Source of the DNA: Nitratifractor sp.
GTDB lineage: Bacteria > Campylobacterota > Campylobacteria > Campylobacterales > Sulfurovaceae
DNA length: 18,173 nt
Direction: 5' to 3'
Assembly: GCA_024762845.1 (NCBI GenBank)
Contig: JANTGQ010000006.1
Span: 1 to 18,173, forward strand
Shown here: positions 1 to 7,775 of the stretch, one piece after another
How the letters are laid out: every line of letters begins with the position of its first letter
How positions within the stretch are numbered: the first letter of the stretch is position 1
Translations under genes and position numbers: made by a program
Notes under the pieces: generated by a model
Database searches by the model: none
Seen by the model: only the letters and a program-made list of their open reading frames with translations
Told to the model about the DNA's origin: nothing

Positions 1-189
1 TACTTCTGATTTACCAAGTGCTTTCATTCCACCATCTGCTCCGTGACAACTTACACATTTAGCGTATAATGCTTTTCCTGCATCTCCTGCTGGTGCAGCT
101 GCTGCTGTTGCGTTTGCTTCTGTAGCGTTACCTTCTGCAGCCATAGCTACACCACACGCTAAAATTAGTGATAATGCGATTTTTTTCAT
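1..189 (-). CDS. Exported monohaem c-type cytochrome, C-terminus outside window
   Basis: The start lies at 187-189 on the minus strand with a good AGGAG site (196-200) just upstream. The 63 visible residues begin with a Lys-Lys signal peptide and a hydrophobic core, with likely cleavage after an Ala-Met-Ala-Ala stretch near residue 18. An Ala/Thr/Asn-rich linker follows, then a class I haem site with Cys45, Cys48 and His49 (CVSCH) followed by Gly-Ala-Asp-Gly-Gly. This is typical of small periplasmic cytochromes c553 of Campylobacterota, which carry electrons to terminal oxidases or other reductases. The rest of the fold, including the axial Met, lies beyond position 1, so the exact type cannot be fixed. 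It has its own promoter and is separate from the operon upstream. Confidence 0.85.
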   Translation of the reverse strand, partial: MKKIALSLILACGVAMAAEGNATEANATAAAAPAGDAGKALYAKCVSCHGADGGMKALGKSEV

Positions 190-217
190 TACGATCTCCT
201 TATATTTTTATGACGAT

Positions 218-226
218 ATTATAGCA
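218..226 (-). promoter_or_regulatory. Extended -10 promoter of the cytochrome c gene
   Basis: On the minus strand the sequence reads TGCTATAAT: a perfect TATAAT (218-223) with the upstream TG of an extended -10. Transcription would start near 211, giving a leader of about 22 bases that contains the AGGAG site. No good -35 hexamer is seen, which is usual for sigma-70 promoters in Campylobacterota. Confidence 0.6.
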
Positions 227-259
227 CTTAAAGATGAAATTAATGTGAATTTTTAATAC

Positions 260-580
260 TTACTTTAAATTTCCTTTAATTTTATAATCATGCCAAAACT
301 TATCAATCAGTTTTTTTAATATTTCATCATCAATTCCAATTGGTTTAAGTGGTATATATTTCTCTAAAAACTCTTCATCCATAACAGAAGATGTTTGACT
401 GGGGTTTTTACAATAGTAAAAGAGTGCTGTTTTAAAATTCTTCTCTCCTCCATAAACCAAAAGTGCTTTCATAAAAGTTTTTCGCAAACTTATATTTTTA
501 CTTCTATGACACTCAACACAACTCTCATTCGCATATATAAACGAAGAGAGTACAATCATCATAAATATATTTTTTACCAT
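260..580 (-). CDS. Small exported CXXCH (c-type haem) protein, last gene of the two-component operon
   Basis: The 106-residue protein starts with a signal peptide (hydrophobic residues 5-16, likely cut after Tyr16-Ala17) and has a single haem-binding motif almost at once: Cys21, Cys24, His25 (CVECH). The rest is mostly helical and charged, and I do not recognise a family. The only later Met residues are 37 and 67, so either might be an axial ligand, but this cannot be judged by eye. The start ATG overlaps the end of the histidine kinase gene (ATGGTAA), so translation is probably coupled. Its place directly after a sensor kinase suggests a periplasmic partner or a redox/haem-linked output of that system; this is inference. 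The haem site is clear, the function is not. Confidence 0.75.
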   Translation of the reverse strand: MVKNIFMMIVLSSFIYANESCVECHRSKNISLRKTFMKALLVYGGEKNFKTALFYYCKNPSQTSSVMDEEFLEKYIPLKPIGIDDEILKKLIDKFWHDYKIKGNLK

Positions 581-1761
581 CTAACCCATACCTTTGTACC
601 AATACTTTTTTCAGACTCTATCTCTACAGTGTAGTTGTATTTTTTTGCAATCGAGTATACTATATTTAACCCTATCCCAAATCCGCCTTCACTACTGTTA
701 AAACGTCTATATCGTTCAAAAACCAGCTCTATCTCATCTTTACTAATTCCCACACCTGTATCACCAATTTTTAGAAATTCATGATTCAACTCAATATCAA
801 TTTTACCACCTACTCTGTTATATTTGATGGCATTTGATAAAATATTATCTATCATCCGTTCCAAAAGAGCTTTCTCTGCCAAGAGTTCAACATTGTCAAG
901 ATTACAGCTAACTTCGATCTTCTTCGACTCTAAATGTAGACTGAAGTACTCTAGCCTCTCTTCTAAGATAACTTTTATATTATATTTCTCTATACTCTCT
1001 TTATCGTCAGTAGTTAAAATTGTAAGTTTTAAATCTTTATAAATTGTCTCAAGCGTCTTTGATGCAATCTGTATTCTCTTTATCTTCTTCACCTCTTTTT
1101 CGCAAAGAGGGCTCTCCTGTATCATCTCTATGTTGGTATTTATTATACTAATTGGTGTATTTATCTCATGTGTAGTATCTTTTATAAAGTTATCCAAAAG
1201 CTCAATAGAGTCCTGCATTGGTTTGATAAAGAGCTTTGCCAGGTAGTACCCAAGCAATAGCAGCACTAAAAATGACAATGAACCATAGAGGATAATATTT
1301 CTAATTACTGCCAATAGAAGCTCACGATTTTTAGGAACTTCAATAAATAGGTATTTTGCACCAAGATAGTAGTCACTCAAAGTTGCTACATAGATAGCGT
1401 AATTTTTTGTAAAGTAAAAATTCGTATTAAATTTAATCTCATTACTCTTAAGGGTCGAGAATATCTCTTGATACTCCAGATCATAAATTGCGCTGTTAAA
1501 GCGCTCATCACGAGGGTATTTATTATATTTTGGAAAGTGATTATGTAGCCATTTTAGACGCTTTATCTGTAAAACACTAAACTCTTGCATTAAACTTTTA
1601 TATTGTAGTTCAATCTTTTCACTACTACTTTTATAGTATATAATAGAGACAGCACTAAGCAGCGTCGCCGTTAACAGAATATAAATAGCCAGGAATCGAC
1701 GAAAACTCTTCTTTTCACTCTCTTCCAATGTATCTATATCCTCGTTTTTTAATGCTCTCAA
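574..1761 (-). CDS. Membrane sensor histidine kinase
   Basis: This is an inner-membrane kinase of a two-component pair. Numbered from the TTG at 1761, a first membrane segment spans about 23-43, a periplasmic sensing region about 44-150, and a second membrane segment about 153-175. The H-box has phospho-accepting His198 (HEINTPIS), the N-box lies near 302-314 (DNILSNAIKYN), G1 at 334-339 (DTGVGI) and G2 at 359-365 (GGFGIGL). The periplasmic region has no family I recognise, so the signal is unknown. The TTG at 1761 has an AAGAG-like site but gives a 47-base overlap with the regulator gene. A second in-frame TTG at 1728 (GAGG 11 bases upstream) would cut the overlap to 14 bases and is a fair alternative. 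The gene overlaps the small CXXCH gene downstream. Confidence 0.9.
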   Translation of the reverse strand: MRALKNEDIDTLEESEKKSFRRFLAIYILLTATLLSAVSIIYYKSSSEKIELQYKSLMQEFSVLQIKRLKWLHNHFPKYNKYPRDERFNSAIYDLEYQEIFSTLKSNEIKFNTNFYFTKNYAIYVATLSDYYLGAKYLFIEVPKNRELLLAVIRNIILYGSLSFLVLLLLGYYLAKLFIKPMQDSIELLDNFIKDTTHEINTPISIINTNIEMIQESPLCEKEVKKIKRIQIASKTLETIYKDLKLTILTTDDKESIEKYNIKVILEERLEYFSLHLESKKIEVSCNLDNVELLAEKALLERMIDNILSNAIKYNRVGGKIDIELNHEFLKIGDTGVGISKDEIELVFERYRRFNSSEGGFGIGLNIVYSIAKKYNYTVEIESEKSIGTKVWVRW

Positions 1762-2389
1762 TAGACTCTTTTGGCAAAACTTTTCTCAAATTTTTTATAT
1801 AAGTTCTTAAAGAGCTGTCACTCGGTGTCTCATCATACTCCCACACTTGATTAAAGATAACTTCATGTGATAAAATCTCATTTGGATGAAGTAGAAAAAG
1901 TTCTAAAAGTTTTGCCTCTTTATTACTAAGCTTTTCTGTTACACCTTTTGAGATAATCTCGCCAGATTCTCGATTAAACTGGCACTCCGATGTAATTTTA
2001 ATAAAATTACTCTCTTTATTGTAACGCTTTAAGATAGCCTCAACTCGTATCTTTAACTCTTTAAGAGAAAAGGGTTTTTTAATATAATCTTCAGCACCCT
2101 GCCCAAAGCCTCTCTCTATATCTTCAATTGTATCACGAGCCGTAATAAAGACAACAGGAGTCTTTACCCCAAACTCGCGAATAGAGTGCAGTAGTTCAAA
2201 ACCATTAAGATTTAAGACATTTACATCTAAAAGAATAAGGTCAAACTTCTTTTCATAAAGAGTTGATTCTGCCTCAAGACCATCAATTTCAGATGTTACA
2301 ATATAGCCAGACTCTTCGAAAAAATCTACAAGAGTCTCGTTAAGGCTTAAATCGTCTTCTAATAAAAATATTTTACTACCTATAGACAC
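1715..2389 (-). CDS. OmpR/PhoB-family response regulator
   Basis: The 224-residue regulator has a receiver domain at 1-122 with acidic pair Asp12-Asp13, phospho-acceptor Asp55 (LLDVN), Thr83 and Lys105-Pro106 (KKPF). The C-terminal winged-helix DNA-binding domain spans about 130-222 and ends in the typical RGYRYIG strand. It should be phosphorylated by the kinase encoded just downstream and control transcription; the target genes are not known. The start is GTG at 2389, with a weak AGG nine bases before it, and the gene begins only nine bases after the trxC stop. An ATG at 2391 is out of frame and is not the start. Being co-transcribed with thioredoxin suggests, but does not prove, a redox or stress stimulus. 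Confidence 0.93.
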   Translation of the reverse strand: MSIGSKIFLLEDDLSLNETLVDFFEESGYIVTSEIDGLEAESTLYEKKFDLILLDVNVLNLNGFELLHSIREFGVKTPVVFITARDTIEDIERGFGQGAEDYIKKPFSLKELKIRVEAILKRYNKESNFIKITSECQFNRESGEIISKGVTEKLSNKEAKLLELFLLHPNEILSHEVIFNQVWEYDETPSDSSLRTYIKNLRKVLPKESIESIKKRGYRYIGRE

Positions 2390-2398
2390 ATAAACAAC

Positions 2399-2830
2399 CT
2401 ACTGAAACTGAGACAGAAGTTGAATAATCTGCTCTCTACTTAAGGCACCAGATACCCTATGTACTTCGACCCCATTTTTAAAGATAACCATTGTTGGAAT
2501 AGATTGTATACCAAACTGTGCAGATATTTGCTGATTCTCTTCGGTATTTACTTTAACAAACTGTACTTTAGGCGAGAGCTCTCTACTAGCCTGCTCAAAG
2601 TTAGGTGCCATCATTCTACATGGTCCACACCATGGTGCCCAAAAATCCACAATTACAGGAACAGTACTGTTTTGTAATATATAGTTAAAATCTGCTCCAT
2701 TAGCCTCTATAGGTTTTGCATTTAATAGTGAACTTCCACACCCTCCGCAATTGGCTTTAGAGTACCTCTCTTTTAATGGAAGTCTGTTGACTTTTTTACA
2801 CTTGGGACATATAAATTGAATACTACTCAT
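2399..2830 (-). CDS. trxC: Thioredoxin 2 with N-terminal zinc-binding domain
   Basis: This 143-residue cytoplasmic disulfide reductase has the trxC layout. A short zinc ribbon has Cys8-Cys11 and Cys28-Cys31 (CPKC, CGGC), followed by a thioredoxin fold with active site WCGPC (Cys68, Cys71) and cis-proline Pro112 (SIPT). The zinc domain separates it from ordinary TrxA and in E. coli makes the protein stress responsive. The ATG at 2828-2830 has a strong GAGGAG site. It is the first gene of the operon trxC, response regulator, kinase, small haem-site protein, with nine bases to the regulator. Family assignment is firm; the link to the two-component system is by context only. Confidence 0.95.
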   Translation of the reverse strand: MSSIQFICPKCKKVNRLPLKERYSKANCGGCGSSLLNAKPIEANGADFNYILQNSTVPVIVDFWAPWCGPCRMMAPNFEQASRELSPKVQFVKVNTEENQQISAQFGIQSIPTMVIFKNGVEVHRVSGALSREQIIQLLSQFQ

Positions 2831-2894
2831 AGAATCTCCTCATCTTTATTATTTTTATATATTAGACTTCTTGCAAAGCTATATAAGTGACTCT

Positions 2895-2900
2895 ATTATA
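2895..2900 (-). promoter_or_regulatory. Candidate -10 box for the trxC operon
   Basis: A perfect TATAAT on the minus strand lies about 65 bases upstream of the trxC start, in an AT-rich 179-base gap. There is no convincing -35 or extended -10, so support is only the hexamer and its position. Confidence 0.35.
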
Positions 2901-2952
2901 TATGATATTCTCTCATAGTAGCTGGTACTTAGGTAGCAATTCCTATAAATAC

Positions 2953-2987
2953 TTTCTAAAATTACTAAGATGTAGTAGTTTTAGAAA
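2953..2987 (-). terminator. Hairpin downstream of the HhH gene, possible terminator
   Basis: Two 15-base arms (2953-2967 and 2973-2987) are inverted copies with one mismatch around a five-base loop, beginning 22 bases after the stop of the HhH gene. There is no clean U-tract on the minus-strand side (it reads GTATTT), so it is not a textbook intrinsic terminator. It may instead act as a 3'-end stabiliser. Confidence 0.4.
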
Positions 2988-3009
2988 AAACTCAGAATTG
3001 GAAGAAAGG

Positions 3010-3474
3010 CTAAGCAGCCTTTTTATCCTCTTTTTTCTTTTTATCTTTTTTAGACTTCTCTTTTTTAGATTTAGCTTTACTATCTTTCTTAGTATCACTC
3101 TTTTTTTCATCTTTTTTAGATTTCGCTTTGCTCTCTTTTTTAGAGTCACTTTTCTTAGCATCTTCTTTTTTGGCAGCACTCTTTTTAGAACTATCTTTTT
3201 TAGCAGAACTCTTTTTCGTTGTCTTTTTACTACTCTTCTCCCCATTTAAAACATCTTTTAAAATATTTTGTGCAATAACTTCACCAATACCTTTTACTTG
3301 CATTAAATCTTCAGATGTCTTTAACTTGTTTTTCTTACGATACTTAATGATTGCGTCAGCTTTTGCTTCGCCAACACCTTTGATCTTTAAAAGATCCTCT
3401 TTAGAAGCAGTTTGAGGGTTTAATGCAAACAGTAAACCAAAGCCTAACAGTAGTGAAACAATACTCTTTTTCAT
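3010..3474 (-). CDS. Exported helix-hairpin-helix (ComEA-like) protein with lysine-rich repeat tail
   Basis: I chose the ATG at 3472-3474 because AAAGG lies six bases upstream; an ATG at 3480 touches that site directly and is less likely. Numbering here is from 3480. A signal peptide or membrane anchor (residues 4-19) is followed by a ComEA-type pair of helix-hairpin-helix motifs (21-75), with turns GVG at 35-37 and GIG at 64-66. These bind DNA without sequence specificity. Residues 82-156 form a tail with 36 lysines in 75 residues, built of KK-led pentads and then a 17-residue tandem repeat. ComEA carries incoming DNA in natural transformation, so that role is plausible. The long histone-H1-like tail is not part of ordinary ComEA. 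It is a single gene with its own promoter. Confidence 0.85.
   Translation of the reverse strand: MKKSIVSLLLGFGLLFALNPQTASKEDLLKIKGVGEAKADAIIKYRKKNKLKTSEDLMQVKGIGEVIAQNILKDVLNGEKSSKKTTKKSSAKKDSSKKSAAKKEDAKKSDSKKESKAKSKKDEKKSDTKKDSKAKSKKEKSKKDKKKKEDKKAA
3049..3150 (-). repeat. Two tandem 51-base coding repeats in the lysine tail
   Basis: Codons 111-127 (3100-3150) and 128-144 (3049-3099) encode near-identical 17-residue units sharing the core SKAKSKK. By my count 38 of 51 bases match, so the copies have diverged since duplication. Confidence 0.75.
3127..3216 (-). repeat. Six 15-base coding repeats (KKxxx pentads)
   Basis: Codons 89-118 encode six consecutive five-residue units, each starting with Lys-Lys: KKSSA, KKDSS, KKSAA, KKEDA, KKSDS, KKESK. 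The 15-base period resembles the repeat tails of bacterial histone-H1-like and AlgP-type proteins and could vary in copy number between strains. Confidence 0.8.
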
Positions 3475-3501
3475 TTTCATCCTTTAATAATTTATACTTC
3501 T

Positions 3502-3507
3502 ATTATA
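3502..3507 (-). promoter_or_regulatory. Candidate -10 box of the HhH gene
   Basis: A perfect TATAAT on the minus strand lies about 28 bases before the chosen start, predicting transcription near 3494 and a short leader. No -35 match is seen. The 160-base gap to ftsZ also holds two overlapping 7-bp inverted repeats (3581-3597 and 3588-3609). Confidence 0.45.
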
Positions 3508-3640
3508 TATAAAAATCTTAAAGTTATTGTGAAATATTGCATATAAGTATAAATAAATGCGAAAAAATAGTAATAGACTTAGATAAGAAGCTTATCTATA
3601 AGTAAGCTTTAAAAAAGAGAAATATCGAGTCAAAGAAAAA

Positions 3641-4786
3641 CTAATCTCTTTGATTTCTTAAGTATGTAGGTGTATCGTAGTAACTTTCGTTTTCACCACC
3701 AACAACTTTTATAACATTTGGTCTTGCCACCTCTTTAGTTTTGTTTGCTGCTTTAGAGACTTTTGTATCGTTATTAGTAGTATCAACTTTAAGGCTCTCC
3801 TCTTGCTCAAAACCAGTTGCTACAATTGTAATACTCACTTCATCTTCCGGCAGTGACTCATCAGTAGTTGTTCCAAAAATCACACTTGCATCTTCATCAG
3901 CATACTCTTCTATAATTCCCATCGCTTCAGAGATTTCAAAAAGCGGATAATCCGGATGAATTTTAAAGTGTACCAATACACCTTGTGCACCTTTAATAGA
4001 GATATCACCTAGTAGTGGAGAGCTAATAGCTTCGTTAGCTGCATCACGCGCTGCATTTTGACCATCCGACTGACCAACACCCATCAATGCTAAACCTCTA
4101 TGGCTCATAACAGTTCTAACATCTGCAAAGTCAAGGTTAATATCACTAGAAGAGTGTGAAATAATCACATTTGATATACCAGAAACAGCCTGTGCCAAAA
4201 TATCATCAACTAATTTAAAACTCTCTTTAACGCCAAGGTTTTTCTCTGCTATAGAAAGAATTCTCTCATTGTGAATTACAATAATAGAGTCACTCATCTC
4301 TTTTAACTCGCTCAAACCTAAATCAGCAAGTTTGGTTCTCTTTCTTCCTTCAAATTTAAAAGGAGTAGTTACAACAGATACAGTTAAAGCCCCAGCTTCT
4401 CTTGCGGCTCTGGCAACAACAGGTGCTGCACCTGTTCCAGTACCCCCACCAAGACCAGCAGCGATAAATACCAAATCTGAGCCACCAATAGCCTCTTTTA
4501 TCTCTTCGTATCCCTCTTCAGCAGCTTCACGCCCTTTATCTGGAACCATACCACATCCACGTCCACGAGAGACATTTTTACCAATCTGAATTTTATATGG
4601 TGCCATTGATGAGTCTAGTGCTTGTGCATCTGTGTTTGCAGATACTAAACCAATACCACTGATTTTCTTAGAAACCATATGGTTTATCATGTTACCGCCG
4701 CCGCCGCCAACACCAATTGCTTTAATTACAGCTCCCTCTGCAGGTGTCAAACTATTATCCATCACTTCTATCTCAAAATTATCCAT
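3641..4786 (-). CDS. ftsZ: Cell division protein FtsZ
   Basis: This is the tubulin-like GTPase that polymerises into the Z ring at mid-cell. The 381-residue protein has the N-terminal glycine-rich nucleotide loop (26-31), the tubulin signature GGGTGTG at 113-119 and the T7 synergy loop NLDFADV at 217-223, which supplies the catalytic aspartates. A variable linker of about 40 residues and a conserved C-terminal tail (TPTYLRNQRD) for FtsA and other partners complete it. Length is normal for the phylum. The ATG at 4784-4786 has an AGGAG site. It follows ftsA by 18 bases in the same operon, the usual arrangement, so the two should be made together. Confidence 0.99.
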   Translation of the reverse strand: MDNFEIEVMDNSLTPAEGAVIKAIGVGGGGGNMINHMVSKKISGIGLVSANTDAQALDSSMAPYKIQIGKNVSRGRGCGMVPDKGREAAEEGYEEIKEAIGGSDLVFIAAGLGGGTGTGAAPVVARAAREAGALTVSVVTTPFKFEGRKRTKLADLGLSELKEMSDSIIVIHNERILSIAEKNLGVKESFKLVDDILAQAVSGISNVIISHSSSDINLDFADVRTVMSHRGLALMGVGQSDGQNAARDAANEAISSPLLGDISIKGAQGVLVHFKIHPDYPLFEISEAMGIIEEYADEDASVIFGTTTDESLPEDEVSITIVATGFEQEESLKVDTTNNDTKVSKAANKTKEVARPNVIKVVGGENESYYDTPTYLRNQRD

Positions 4787-4804
4787 CTCTTCTCCTTCTT
4801 AATA

Positions 4805-6181
4805 CTAAAATAGTTGTTTAATCCAATTTTTAATTTTGCTTACAAAATCACTCTTCTCTTCATCAAACCCTGCAAGATCAGTAAAGACAATTGAGTCTTT
4901 ACTACTCTTATTGGTACCATCGATAACTCTGTAGTCACTCTCTTCAACACTGTTAGCCGCTGTTGCCCCAAGTCTAATATCTCCCAAACTATCTTGCTCC
5001 TCCTTTTGATGAAGTAATCTTTTTTTATTATCAATCTCATACTGAGTATGTTTACCAGATTTATAGAGTAAAAGCCCAATGACCGTTGCACTCTCTGGAC
5101 CCTTAAGTGCATCCGAGAGACCCTTTAAAGGTTTTGGCAATCCAACTCTTACTGCAACACCAGGAAAGACTGACTGAGCAAACTCTCGAAGGTGTTTTAG
5201 CTTTGTCATACCGCCAGTAAGCACAATACCGGCACCAATACTATTTTTTAATCCACTCTTCTCGAGGTATTTAGAGAGAATCAACAAAGACTCTTCTACC
5301 CGTGCCACTATGACATTGTGAACAATCTTTAAAGGTACAGAGTTTTTATTCTCTTCATCACCAATAATAGGTAACTCAAAGATATCATCACTCACCTCAA
5401 TTAAATCACCATGACCTGTTTTTACACTCTCCGCAATATGTAGTGGTGTATGGAGTGCAATTGATATATCATTAGTAATATGGTTAGAGCCAACTGGTAA
5501 AAACCCATTATACCGAAGCGAATTGCCTTTAATTACAGACAGACTGCTTGTTTGACCACCCATATCGATTACTGCTACACCAAGCAGCTTTTCATCATTA
5601 CTCAGTGTTGAAATAGCAGAAGCATAACTGTCAAGTACAATAGATTCAACCTCCAATCCGGCTGAAACAATAGCTTTTTTTACATTACTAAGGCTAGATT
5701 TTTGAGCAATAACTATATGTGTCTCTACCTCCATACGAGTAGCATTCATACTGTATGGATCCTCTATATTTGTTTGCTCATCTACCTTAAAGTTATAAGG
5801 AAGCACGTGAAGAATCTCATAATCTTTTGGTATATCAGCATTGTAAAGAGCTGTCTCCATGACTCTGTTAATCTCTTTTACAGTTATATCCTTTTGCGGG
5901 ATATTAACAATACCTACAGAGTTGGTATTTTTTGTGTATGCACTAGATATAGAAACAACAGCCTGTGCAATATTGTTACCAGCAATTCTTCGAGCATCAC
6001 TCACCGCTTGCCGTATAGACTTTGATGCTAAATCAATATTTGTGATAATACCTTTTTTAACACCATTAGACCTCGCAAAGCCATGACCTAATACTTTAAT
6101 TTCGCCAAACTCATCTATCTCTGCAATTACAGCTTTTATAGCCATAGACCCAATATCAATAGCTAGTATTGTGTTACTCAT
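4805..6181 (-). CDS. ftsA: Cell division protein FtsA
   Basis: This actin-like ATPase tethers FtsZ to the membrane and recruits later division proteins. The 458-residue protein shows the actin phosphate-1 motif (AIDIGS, 7-12), phosphate-2 (VIDMGGQTSS, 204-213) and the adenosine motif (GIVLTGG, 318-324). The SHS2 insert typical of FtsA lies about 85-165. After the core, a charged linker (about 376-442) leads to a C-terminal amphipathic helix (FVSKIKNWIKQLF), the membrane-targeting sequence. Its ATG overlaps the stop of the ppiD-like gene (ATGA), indicating coupled translation, and ftsZ follows by 18 bases. Confidence 0.98.
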   Translation of the reverse strand: MSNTILAIDIGSMAIKAVIAEIDEFGEIKVLGHGFARSNGVKKGIITNIDLASKSIRQAVSDARRIAGNNIAQAVVSISSAYTKNTNSVGIVNIPQKDITVKEINRVMETALYNADIPKDYEILHVLPYNFKVDEQTNIEDPYSMNATRMEVETHIVIAQKSSLSNVKKAIVSAGLEVESIVLDSYASAISTLSNDEKLLGVAVIDMGGQTSSLSVIKGNSLRYNGFLPVGSNHITNDISIALHTPLHIAESVKTGHGDLIEVSDDIFELPIIGDEENKNSVPLKIVHNVIVARVEESLLILSKYLEKSGLKNSIGAGIVLTGGMTKLKHLREFAQSVFPGVAVRVGLPKPLKGLSDALKGPESATVIGLLLYKSGKHTQYEIDNKKRLLHQKEEQDSLGDIRLGATAANSVEESDYRVIDGTNKSSKDSIVFTDLAGFDEEKSDFVSKIKNWIKQLF

Positions 6182-7653
6182 TGAAGACCCTTTACATACA
6201 GTTGTGTACTATACTTTTGCGAAAGCTCTTTTAGCAGGTTGCTATCTAGCTCACCAGTTTTAATTGCCGCAATCTCCTTATCTAAAGTCCCAACTGTGCT
6301 ACTCTTCTCCAATAGTTTTTGTTCCACAACTTCATACACAACGACGCCATCACTTACAGTAACTTTATCTATTTTCTTTGCACTACCAAAAATATACCGT
6401 ATAAACTTCATACTATCTTGAGGTGTCAAATCTGGTATAGTCTGAAATTTAGAGAGTGTTAAAAACTCATTTACACTGCTAGTTAGTTTTTCTGGGCTTT
6501 TTTCTAAACTCTTAGCGAGCTTCTCTAGCTTTTTACTCTTTTTAATCTGCAAATACTCTTTTTCGACTAATGGTTTAGCCTCTTCAAAACTCATCTCTTT
6601 TGGATCTATCTTTTTAAGTAGATGAATTGTATAGTATCTATTGCCAACAACCTGTGGTTTTAGGTAACTATCAATCTTTGCACTCTTAATAAGTTTCCAT
6701 GCTTCAACTGGCAAAGTACTATTCCCCTCATCTATTATACTCCTCTTTGTTGCAGCAAGTTTCCCTTTTTTAAATCTGTTTCTATCAAGAATTGCCTGTT
6801 TTTTCAGTTTTTTGAGCGTTAAATCTTTTTTAACACTTTCGATAGAGCTATTAAAGTCAATGAGCTTACCCTCTTTATCTATATAGTTAAAACTATTCTC
6901 TTTATAAAAATCCTCTAAATCTTTTTTCGTCAGATTCATATTTTCAGCTTTTGTAACAAGCCACTCTAGCTCATATTGAGTTTTGGTCAAATAGTTGATT
7001 CTGTTTTTTTCCCAATAGCTTTTAAGTTCACTTTGATCTACCGATACATTCACATCGCTACTTTTAAGCAGTTTATATCGTATCTTATCTGCAATGTTAA
7101 AGGTGGACTCCATAGCTTTTTTCTCTAAAGGTAAAGGTTTAGCATGAATAAGAGTGATTAGTTTTCTAACACGCAACTCATCTGCTATTATAGACTCAAA
7201 ATCTTTTGCTTTCAATCCTCGTGCTCTTAAAAAGTTTTCATATATCGATTTATCAATATTCCCATCTTTATCTTTTAAAATATCAAACTTCTCAATCTCC
7301 TGAGCAACCTCTTTTTCTGAAACTATAACTCCATACTCATTTGCCATATTTAAGAGAAGAGCTTCGTTATATAGATTTCGAAATGCTTTTTTTTCTAAAC
7401 CTAAACTTTTAGCCTTCTCTTTGTCAAAATTGTTAGCACCTAACTTTTGCGCATACTGATTATAGAGATTACTATAGGTAAATTGATACTTTACTTTAGA
7501 TACCGGGACATCACCCACTTTTGCAATCGAGTTGGACTTTACCCCAAAATTAACACTCCCCCAACCAACAAAACCTGCACCAATAAATGCAATTGTTGCT
7601 ACCCAAATTGTAATAACTAGATATTTATTGTTGTGCTGCATCCACGAGATCAT
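6178..7653 (-). CDS. PpiD/SurA-like membrane-anchored periplasmic folding factor
   Basis: The protein has a short cytoplasmic start, one membrane segment with WVATIAFIGAGFVGWG, then a large periplasmic part. Its first section resembles the SurA/PpiD N-terminal chaperone domain (SIAKVGDVPVS..., then an all-helical region). A degenerate parvulin-like region with YYTIHLLKKIDP and FEEAKPLVEKEY follows. It should assist folding of outer-membrane or secreted proteins; catalytic isomerase activity is doubtful by eye. I prefer the ATG at 7651-7653 (AAAGG nine or ten bases upstream) to the ATG at 7692, which lacks a ribosome site and would fall about 13 bases from the likely transcription start. The start at 7653 gives 491 residues. 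It is the first gene of the ftsA-ftsZ operon, with a four-base overlap into ftsA. Confidence 0.88.
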   Translation of the reverse strand: MISWMQHNNKYLVITIWVATIAFIGAGFVGWGSVNFGVKSNSIAKVGDVPVSKVKYQFTYSNLYNQYAQKLGANNFDKEKAKSLGLEKKAFRNLYNEALLLNMANEYGVIVSEKEVAQEIEKFDILKDKDGNIDKSIYENFLRARGLKAKDFESIIADELRVRKLITLIHAKPLPLEKKAMESTFNIADKIRYKLLKSSDVNVSVDQSELKSYWEKNRINYLTKTQYELEWLVTKAENMNLTKKDLEDFYKENSFNYIDKEGKLIDFNSSIESVKKDLTLKKLKKQAILDRNRFKKGKLAATKRSIIDEGNSTLPVEAWKLIKSAKIDSYLKPQVVGNRYYTIHLLKKIDPKEMSFEEAKPLVEKEYLQIKKSKKLEKLAKSLEKSPEKLTSSVNEFLTLSKFQTIPDLTPQDSMKFIRYIFGSAKKIDKVTVSDGVVVYEVVEQKLLEKSSTVGTLDKEIAAIKTGELDSNLLKELSQKYSTQLYVKGLQ

Positions 7654-7712
7654 ATAAAAAAGCCTTTGTTTTATTTTTATACTAAAAAGCATAACTTTTA
7701 GAAGTTTAACCT

Positions 7713-7741
7713 ATTTAATATTAATCTCTCTTTATTGTCAA
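7713..7741 (-). promoter_or_regulatory. Proximal promoter of the ppiD-like/ftsA/ftsZ operon
   Basis: On the minus strand a perfect TTGACA (7736-7741) is followed after 17 bases by TTAAAT (7713-7718); TATTAA with a 15-base spacer is an alternative. Initiation would fall near 7706, which supports the start codon at 7653 over 7692. Confidence 0.55.
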
Positions 7742-7747
7742 TAATAT

Positions 7748-7775
7748 TTGATAAAAATTTTGCTTTTTTTGTCAA
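7748..7775 (-). promoter_or_regulatory. Distal promoter of the ppiD-like/ftsA/ftsZ operon
   Basis: A second perfect TTGACA (7770-7775) has TATCAA (7748-7753) 16 bases downstream on the minus strand. Just upstream, 7782-7797 is a perfect six-base inverted repeat (TATCAA, four-base gap, TTGATA), a possible operator. Confidence 0.5.

Noticed and set aside
3049..3216. Regular short repeats that might suggest a CRISPR-like array
   Set aside because: The period is 15 and then 51 bases, in frame with a protein, with no spacers and no cas genes.
2887..3249. Open plus-strand frame opposite the HhH gene, rich in Phe and Leu
   Set aside because: It is the complement of lysine codons in the tail (AAA read as TTT). 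It has no ribosome site and no family likeness.
3581..3609. Two overlapping seven-base inverted repeats (3581-3597 and 3588-3609) after ftsZ, like an attenuator or terminator
   Set aside because: The arms are short and AT-rich, and on the minus strand the nearest U-tract is more than ten bases from the stem. Chance is likely in such AT-rich DNA.
5702..6086. Two open plus-strand frames opposite ftsA
   Set aside because: They are shadows of conserved FtsA codons; their composition and lack of start signals do not support real genes.
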